Part shown: positions 59,039-64,000 of the stretch, piece after piece | How the letters are laid out: each line of letters opens with the position of its first letter | Position numbering within the stretch: position 1 is the first letter of the stretch | Assembly: GCF_017565745.1 (NCBI RefSeq) | Contig: NZ_JAGDYM010000011.1 | Coordinates: 162,432-226,431, forward strand | DNA length: 64,000 nt | Origin: Leucobacter weissii | Lineage (GTDB): Bacteria; Actinomycetota; Actinomycetes; Actinomycetales; Microbacteriaceae | Reading direction: 5' to 3' | Notes under the pieces: generated by a model | Databases searched by the model: none | What the model saw: only the letters and a program-made list of their open reading frames with translations | Told to the model about the DNA's origin: nothing | Made by a program: the position numbers and the translations under genes

Positions 59039-60274
59039 ATGGCAACCGCAACTCACTCCGCCGCTCGCATGGAGAGCCCACCGGATACGCCCCGTCAGCG
59101 GGCGAGACTCGCGCTATTGGCGCTGAGCATTGGCGGGTTCGGGATCGGGCTGACCGAGTTCGTTATCGCGGGTCTGTTGACCGAGGTTGCCAGTGATCTC
59201 GGCGTCACAATCAGTCAGGCTGGGCACCTCGTCGGAGCGTATGCGTTAGCGGTCGTACCAGGAGCGCTCATCATCACCCCGTTTCTGATGAGACGGCCAC
59301 CGAATTACGCGCTCGTGCTGCTGCTGGGCTTCTTCGTCGCCGGGAACCTGCTCTCGGCGTGGGCGCCAAACTACGAGGTGATGTTTGCCGGTCGCTTCGT
59401 TGCCGCCCTTGCGCATGGCGGCTACTTCGGAATCGGCGCTGTGCTCGCGGGATCGCTCGTACCGAAGGACAAGCAGGCTTCTGCCGTGGCCGCGCTGTTC
59501 GCTGGCCTCACAATCGCGAATGTGCTGGGCGTGCCTGTCGGAGCATTGGTGGGGCAACAGTTCGGGTGGCGGATGGTGTTCTGGATCATCAGCGCCCTTG
59601 GCGTGCTCGCTCTCGCCGGCCTTGTCGCGCTGGTACCACGCACGAAGCCGGAACAAGATCAGTTGCCGGTCGCACAGCAGTTCCGGGCGCTCGCCCGCCC
59701 GCAGGTGCTCGCCTCGCTGCTGACGACGGCGCTGGTGTTCGGCGGCATGTTCGGCGTCTTCACATACATCGAGCCGCTGCTACGCGAGGTCACGGGCTAC
59801 TCGGCGTCTGCGATCCCGTGGCTACTGGTGATCTTCGGGGCTGGGCTGTTCGCTGGCAACATCGTCGGCGGGAAGGCGGCAGATAAGAACGCCGATAATG
59901 CGGTATTGATCCTCTCGATTCTGTTGCCGGTCGTGATTCTTACCCTGGGCGCGGTGGCTGGAGTGCCGGTGCTGGTTGCGATCCTGTTGTTCTTGCTCGG
60001 GCTGGTGGGCTTCGCCACCGTGCCCGGCCTTCAGGCGCGCGTGATGCGGCACGCTCAGGGCGCGGCGACGCTCGCGTCAGCCACGAATATCGCCGCGTTC
60101 AACCTCGGCAACACCATCGGCGTCAGCCTCGCAGGAGCCGCCATCGCCGCCGGGTACGGACTCGTCAGCCCCGCCCTCGTCGGCGCCGGACTCACCGTAA
60201 TCGGCCTGGCACTCATCGTCGCCGCACGCATCTCCGCCAGGCGCAAGAACACGCTCACTCAGCCGACCAACTAA
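59039..60274 (+). CDS. MFS transporter (drug/arabinose efflux-like, DHA1 group)
   Basis: 411 residues from ATG 59039 ([12 protein letters not shown]), with GGGAGGGAA upstream. Twelve transmembrane helices. Conserved pieces: [72 protein letters not shown] (motif C region), and [42 protein letters not shown]. Resembles Cmx/AraJ/NepI-type exporters, often annotated as chloramphenicol efflux, so proton-driven export of a small drug or sugar is likely. First gene of a plus-strand operon of six. Confidence 0.85.
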   Translation: MATATHSAARMESPPDTPRQRARLALLALSIGGFGIGLTEFVIAGLLTEVASDLGVTISQAGHLVGAYALAVVPGALIITPFLMRRPPNYALVLLLGFFVAGNLLSAWAPNYEVMFAGRFVAALAHGGYFGIGAVLAGSLVPKDKQASAVAALFAGLTIANVLGVPVGALVGQQFGWRMVFWIISALGVLALAGLVALVPRTKPEQDQLPVAQQFRALARPQVLASLLTTALVFGGMFGVFTYIEPLLREVTGYSASAIPWLLVIFGAGLFAGNIVGGKAADKNADNAVLILSILLPVVILTLGAVAGVPVLVAILLFLLGLVGFATVPGLQARVMRHAQGAATLASATNIAAFNLGNTIGVSLAGAAIAAGYGLVSPALVGAGLTVIGLALIVAARISARRKNTLTQPTN

Positions 60275-60290
60275 GGAAGAGGCTCTCATC

Positions 60291-61073
60291 ATGGATCTCA
60301 ATCTCGACAACAAGTTCATCATCGTCACCGGAGGCACCAGCGGCATCGGCCTCGCGACCGTCCACGAACTCGCCAGCGAGGGCGCACACGTCATCGCCGT
60401 AGCCCGCAACGCGCCTACTGACGGGGCGCTGCCGCAATCGGCGGGATTCATCGCGGCCGATCTTGCTGACCCCGAGGCCGCAAGATGGCTGGTCGCTGAG
60501 GTGCTGGATCGCTTTGGACGTATCGACGGTCTGGTGAACAACGCGGCACTGTTCGATACCCGCGACTCGTTCGTTGAACTCGATGATGAACTGTGGCGGG
60601 CGACGTTCGAGGTGAATGTGTTCGCTCCAGCCCGGCTCGTGCGCGCGGTGATCCCCGCCATGTCGGAGGGAGGCGGCAGCATCGTGCATCTCGGCAGTGA
60701 GGCTGCTCGGATGCCGGACCCGACGATGGCCCCGTATGCGGCGTCGAAGGCAGCGATCCTGTCGCTGTCGAAGTCGCTCGCGGCGGAGTTCTCACCGATC
60801 GGGATCCGTTCGAACGTGGTCTCACCCGGCCCCACCCGCACGGCACTGTTCGACGCGCCGGGCGGCTTCGCCGAGCAGCTCGCGGCGCGCTTCGGTACTG
60901 ATCCTGATACGGCCGTGGATCGCTTCATCCGCGAGGAGCGCCGACTGCCTACCGGCAAGATCGGGCACCCCGGCGACGTCGCGGACGCGATCACCTATCT
61001 GCTGTCTCCCCGGGCGGGGCAGGTGACCGGGGCGGAATGGGCGGTCGACGGCGGCGCGCTCCGTCAGCTCTGA
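60291..61073 (+). CDS. Short-chain dehydrogenase/reductase
   Basis: 260 residues, classical [13 protein letters not shown] (cofactor), VNNAALFD, catalytic Ser in [11 protein letters not shown], Tyr-Lys in [16 protein letters not shown] and [14 protein letters not shown]. The C-terminal text [39 protein letters not shown] is usual for FabG-like SDRs. It oxidises an alcohol or reduces a ketone with NAD(P)H. Located 16 bases after the MFS gene and 12 before the hydrolase gene. The substrate is unknown. Confidence 0.9.
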   Translation: MDLNLDNKFIIVTGGTSGIGLATVHELASEGAHVIAVARNAPTDGALPQSAGFIAADLADPEAARWLVAEVLDRFGRIDGLVNNAALFDTRDSFVELDDELWRATFEVNVFAPARLVRAVIPAMSEGGGSIVHLGSEAARMPDPTMAPYAASKAAILSLSKSLAAEFSPIGIRSNVVSPGPTRTALFDAPGGFAEQLAARFGTDPDTAVDRFIREERRLPTGKIGHPGDVADAITYLLSPRAGQVTGAEWAVDGGALRQL

Positions 61074-61085
61074 TCGAGGCATGGC

Positions 61086-61889
61086 ATGACCACGATCACC
61101 GCATCCGAAATGGTACTCACGGAAACCACCGCCAGCGACGGGATGCGGGTGCCGATCCTCATACATCGACCGGCGGACCCGCAAGGGTGGCTCGTATGGG
61201 CGCACGGCGGCTCCTGGCAGTACGGTTCCGTCTCGCAGTGGGCGCCGATCACCGCGAGTATCGCTGACCGCACTGGTTGGGCGGTCGCCTCAGTCGAATA
61301 CCGGCTCGCCCCGGCACACACGTTCCCGGCAGCGGTACTCGACGTACTCGGCGCACTCAAGTGGGCCGAGGACCGTGCGGATGGTCTGCCGGTGGTCGTG
61401 GGAGGCGATAGCGCGGGCGGCACGATCGCGAGCCTTGCCGCGCTTGCTCGACGGGATGCCGATGATCTGGTGCCTGCGCAGGTGCTCGCGTATCCGCCGT
61501 TCGATCCCGACTGCGCCAACCCCTCGTACTCGGCCAGGGGCGCGTTCCCAAGAGCTCCTGATCTGCGAGCCTCCTGGCAGCAGTGGCTCGTACCCCGGAG
61601 CGTTACCGAGTCCGAGTTGCCGGTGACGCCGTTACGGGCGGCGACCCTGGCCGGGCTTGCGCCAGTGACGCTTCTTGTCGGTGACCGCGATCCTGTGCGC
61701 GATGACGTGACCGCGTATGCCGACCGGCTCCGAGCAGACGGCGTGCACACGCGCGTCGAAACCGTCGCGGGAGTCGGGCACGCCGATCTGTTGCAGCCCC
61801 GCAGCGCGATCTTGGAAACGTTGATGGCGGTCTTCACCGAGCCCGCGCTTGTCGCCTTCCACCAGCACCAGCGAGAGGACACCCCATGA
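61086..61889 (+). CDS. Alpha/beta hydrolase, hormone-sensitive-lipase group
   Basis: 267 residues. Oxyanion-hole motif HGG in VWAHGGSWQYGS, nucleophile Ser in VVVGGDSAGGTIASLAAL (GDSAG), catalytic Asp in LVGDRDPVRDDV, His in AGVGHADLLQPR: the full HSL-family set. It hydrolyses carboxyl esters of small substrates. No signal peptide, thus cytoplasmic. Its 3' end overlaps the sortase-like gene by ATGA-style four bases. With SDR and flavin oxidoreductase it suggests breakdown or modification of one ester-containing compound. Confidence 0.88.
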   Translation: MTTITASEMVLTETTASDGMRVPILIHRPADPQGWLVWAHGGSWQYGSVSQWAPITASIADRTGWAVASVEYRLAPAHTFPAAVLDVLGALKWAEDRADGLPVVVGGDSAGGTIASLAALARRDADDLVPAQVLAYPPFDPDCANPSYSARGAFPRAPDLRASWQQWLVPRSVTESELPVTPLRAATLAGLAPVTLLVGDRDPVRDDVTAYADRLRADGVHTRVETVAGVGHADLLQPRSAILETLMAVFTEPALVAFHQHQREDTP

Positions 61890-62422
61890 CCATGATGCCC
61901 CGGCGTCGCGGAGGCAAAGTCATTGGTGGGCTCGGTGCCGCGCTCCTTGTCGCGGGTGGCGCGCTGGGGGCTGCGACCTTCTTCGCTCCCGACCAGGTCG
62001 AGTATCACTATGGCAATGCTCGAACGGTGGTGATCCAGACCACCGCCGGTATCCGAGAACAGGCGACCGGCGACTTGCCGACAGTGCGATTCGGTGTCAG
62101 CGGGCACATTCCAGAGCTTGATAGCTGCGACGGCACGTTCACGCACATGGCTTCCTACGAGCACCCTGAGGTACCGCCGATCTGGGCGGCGCACAACGGC
62201 TGTCAAGGCGATGCGATCTTGCCGTGGGAGATCGGCCAGCAGGTCCAGATCGAGGGAGACGACACCGTCTATGAGGTGGTCGATATCCGCCATACCCCGC
62301 GCGTGTGGGCCACCACCGCTGACCTTGCTGGTCTCGGCGGAGATTTCGCGTTGCAGACCTGCTTCTACGGCCAAGACCAGATGAAGTTCGTCGGCCTTGA
62401 GCCTGCTCTTGAACCCGCTTGA
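61886..62422 (+). CDS. Sortase-like membrane-anchored protein
   Basis: 178 residues. Positively charged start (MMPRRRGGKV), then a membrane helix IGGLGAALLVAGGALGAATFF as signal anchor, then an extracytoplasmic domain. It has a sortase-like plan: His in IWAAHNGCQGD, the beta-strand LPWEIGQQVQIEGDDTVYEVVDI, and the nucleophile Cys in FALQTCFYGQD (compare LxTC). The catalytic Arg expected a few residues later is not evident (MKFVGLEP). Thus a divergent or altered sortase-like cysteine protein. It is an odd partner for the cytoplasmic enzymes that share its operon. Confidence 0.6.
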   Translation: MTMMPRRRGGKVIGGLGAALLVAGGALGAATFFAPDQVEYHYGNARTVVIQTTAGIREQATGDLPTVRFGVSGHIPELDSCDGTFTHMASYEHPEVPPIWAAHNGCQGDAILPWEIGQQVQIEGDDTVYEVVDIRHTPRVWATTADLAGLGGDFALQTCFYGQDQMKFVGLEPALEPA

Positions 62423-62462
62423 CCCTACCCGGAAACCGAAAATCACGAGGAAGGAAAACACT

Positions 62463-63002
62463 ATGACTCTCACCCCTGCTGCTCCGGCTCCGCTCGAGGC
62501 GCTGACTCGGCACTTCATCGACCTGCGCGACGGCAACCATTTCGGCCATGTGACCCGCTCCGGCAAGGAGTCTGCATTCGGCGAGGCCGTCCGGCTCCTC
62601 GATGCCCCGGCCCGGAAGGTTCTGGCGGAGTTCAACGAGCACCAGCTCTCGGGTACCGGGAAGGTCGACGCGACCGGCCTGCACCGTGACACCACCGGAG
62701 GCCTGCTCGCGTCCTGGCTGCTGACGTGGCATGAGCAGCGTGCGGCGAAGCTCGCCCCGATCAGCATCATCGCGACCTACGGTGCCGGGTTCCATCACCC
62801 GCATCTGCGCGGCGCGACGATCGGTGAATGGCCGCTCAACGTCGCAACTCCCGAGCACGCTGAGGAACTCGTGCCAGTGCTGCGCACGATCGCCGGGGCC
62901 GATATCCACAACCTCGTGTTCCAGGTGGGTGGCGACTGGCGCATCATCCCCGCCCTCCACCCGGCAGTGCAGAACGGTACGGTCCAAAGGCAGTCAGCAT
63001 GA
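62463..63002 (+). CDS. Hypothetical protein of the efflux operon
   Basis: 179 residues from ATG 62463, preceded by GAGGAAGG. Soluble, with no signal or membrane segment. An alpha-helical first half (LEALTRHFIDLRDGNHFGHVTRSGKESAFGEAVRLLDAPARKVLAEFN) is followed by a mixed part with aromatic/His text SIIATYGAGFHHPHLRGATIGEWPLNV. No family recognised. It overlaps the flavin oxidoreductase gene by four bases (ATGA), so the two are probably functionally linked. Confidence 0.65.
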   Translation: MTLTPAAPAPLEALTRHFIDLRDGNHFGHVTRSGKESAFGEAVRLLDAPARKVLAEFNEHQLSGTGKVDATGLHRDTTGGLLASWLLTWHEQRAAKLAPISIIATYGAGFHHPHLRGATIGEWPLNVATPEHAEELVPVLRTIAGADIHNLVFQVGGDWRIIPALHPAVQNGTVQRQSA

Positions 63003-63916
63003 GGCTGTCAATTCTCGATCAAGTGCCCCTCACCGAGCACACTCGGATGCCGGCGGAGGCCGTGCAAAGCGGCCTCCGCCTGGCAGAGGAGGCCGAAGCG
63101 CTCGGGTTCCATCGGATCTGGTACGCCGAGCACCACCGCTCACGATCGTTCGCAAGCACCGCGCCTGAGATGATGACCGCGCTCGCGCTGGAACGTACCG
63201 ACCACATCCGAGTCGGTACGGGTGGCATCCTGCTCCCGCTCTACCGAGCAAACAAGGCAGCCGAAGTGATGGGCCTGCTCGGGCACGTACACGGTGACCG
63301 CGTCGATACCGGGGTGGGTCGCGCTGCACTCGATGATCCCACATACGGGGAGAAGATCGCGACCCTGGTAGACGAGCTCGGCCAGCTCCACGAACCTGTC
63401 GACGCAGAGCCAGCGGGTCGGGTCTGGGTGCTCGGTGCCGGGGGCTCCACCGCCCCGCTCGCAGGCAGCCTGGGTGCCGGCTACGCGCACGGGCATTTCT
63501 TCGTACCCCGAGGCGGCGAGGCCGCCACTGCCGCCTACCGAGAAGCTGCAACAGTGCATGAGCACGGCGCACCTACGGTGTTGGCGGTGCGCGCGGTCAC
63601 AGCCGAAGATCCCGAGCGGGCGCAGGCATTGGCTGATGCGATGCTGCTGTGGCGTGCACGCAAAGACCTCGGTCATGACGGACCGATCCCGTCTGCGGAG
63701 ACCACCGCCGCGCATGAGTGGAATGAGCAGGAACGCACCCGCGCCAAGGCCCGTTCGAAAGCGATCATCGCAGGCACTCCCGACCAGGTTGCGAGCGAGC
63801 TGGAAGCGTTGGCCGATGCGCACGGAGCTGACGAAGTCATGGTGAACACCCTCACCAGCGACCCCGACGATCGATTGGCCTCCTACCGGCTTCTGGCCGA
63901 ACACCTCGCGCGCTGA
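62999..63916 (+). CDS. LLM-class flavin-dependent oxidoreductase (MsnO8-like)
   Basis: 305 residues. TIM-barrel of the luciferase-like monooxygenase family: LSILDQVPLTEHTRMPAEAVQSGLRLAEEAEALGFHRIWYAEHH, then IRVGTGGILLPLYRANKAAEVMGLLGHVHGDRVDTGVGRA (flavin site) and a late LLAEHL end. It is slightly short relative to the usual 330, with a compact insert, but start and stop look genuine. Uses FMNH2 or F420 to oxidise or reduce a small organic compound. Last complete gene before the contig end. Confidence 0.88.
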   Translation: MRLSILDQVPLTEHTRMPAEAVQSGLRLAEEAEALGFHRIWYAEHHRSRSFASTAPEMMTALALERTDHIRVGTGGILLPLYRANKAAEVMGLLGHVHGDRVDTGVGRAALDDPTYGEKIATLVDELGQLHEPVDAEPAGRVWVLGAGGSTAPLAGSLGAGYAHGHFFVPRGGEAATAAYREAATVHEHGAPTVLAVRAVTAEDPERAQALADAMLLWRARKDLGHDGPIPSAETTAAHEWNEQERTRAKARSKAIIAGTPDQVASELEALADAHGADEVMVNTLTSDPDDRLASYRLLAEHLAR

Positions 63917-63932
63917 TATCGAGACACAGAAG

Positions 63933-64000
<68 letters not shown>

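Noticed and set aside
52224..63930. An integrase for the island
   Set aside because: None of the coding regions has tyrosine or serine recombinase motifs. If one exists it must lie beyond the contig end.

Overview
The window reads as a contig end from a very GC-rich actinobacterium, most likely a Microbacteriaceae member (Leucobacter/Microbacterium-like). The grounds are strong G/C third-position bias, dense gene packing with ATGA/GTGA overlaps, and small families I associate with that group (DUF7882-like, DUF6098-like, GlsB, DUF4385). Genus is inferred, not proven. The first bases are the tail of a truncated membrane-protein gene. The last ~65 bases are almost pure G and look like a sequencing or assembly artefact.

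Region 1 (1-30.7 kb) is ordinary chromosome: SixA-type phosphatase, a divergent histidine kinase/response regulator pair, an HxlR regulator with a cysteine hydrolase and a divergent azoreductase, small stress proteins, a cupin/TetR unit, an NMT1/THI5-type ABC importer with a fused double permease, a glycosyltransferase, topoisomerase IB, MgtE, an ECF sigma factor that appears to have lost its sigma-4 domain, a large Ig-like surface protein containing a 570-bp internal tandem duplication, and a MarR/NAD(P)-binding pair. Two hairpin-rich MITE-like elements (20890-21163 and 23463-23627) each sit between convergent genes, each at a CTAG that contains the upstream gene's TAG stop codon.

Region 2 (30.8-47.9 kb) is a catabolic regulon: a LctP-type permease, a long minus-strand operon (sugar-binding protein, two permeases, aldehyde dehydrogenase, Gfo/Idh dehydrogenase, PLP lyase, N-acyl-D-amino-acid deacylase, FAD oxidoreductase, IclR regulator, RidA, D-threonine-aldolase-fold PLP enzyme) and a divergent plus-strand set (KDG-kinase-like, KDPG-aldolase-like, MsmK-type ATPase). 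Two promoters carry the same 21-bp operator, TTNTGGAA-N5-TTCCANAA. The enzyme set fits oxidation of an N-acetyl-amino sugar through N-acetyl-glucosaminate, glucosaminate, KDG and KDPG. That is inference.

Region 3 (47.9-51.9 kb) holds a TetR regulator and a six-FnIII surface protein with an LPSTG sortase signal.

Region 4 (52.2 kb to the end) looks like a genomic island. It starts at a tRNA-Pro 3'-end fragment (52199-52223), and base composition drops sharply to its right. Its first part is a four-gene minus-strand operon: DNA methyltransferase, phosphoribosyltransferase-like protein, ORC/CDC6-like ATPase with an Arg in place of the Walker A Lys, and a Rossmann/CARF-like protein with a DITGMMRP motif. 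I see this as a candidate poorly described conflict/defence system. The second part is a plus-strand operon with intermediate GC: MFS efflux, SDR, HSL-type hydrolase, sortase-like protein, unknown protein and LLM flavin oxidoreductase. No integrase is visible, and the island probably runs past the contig end.
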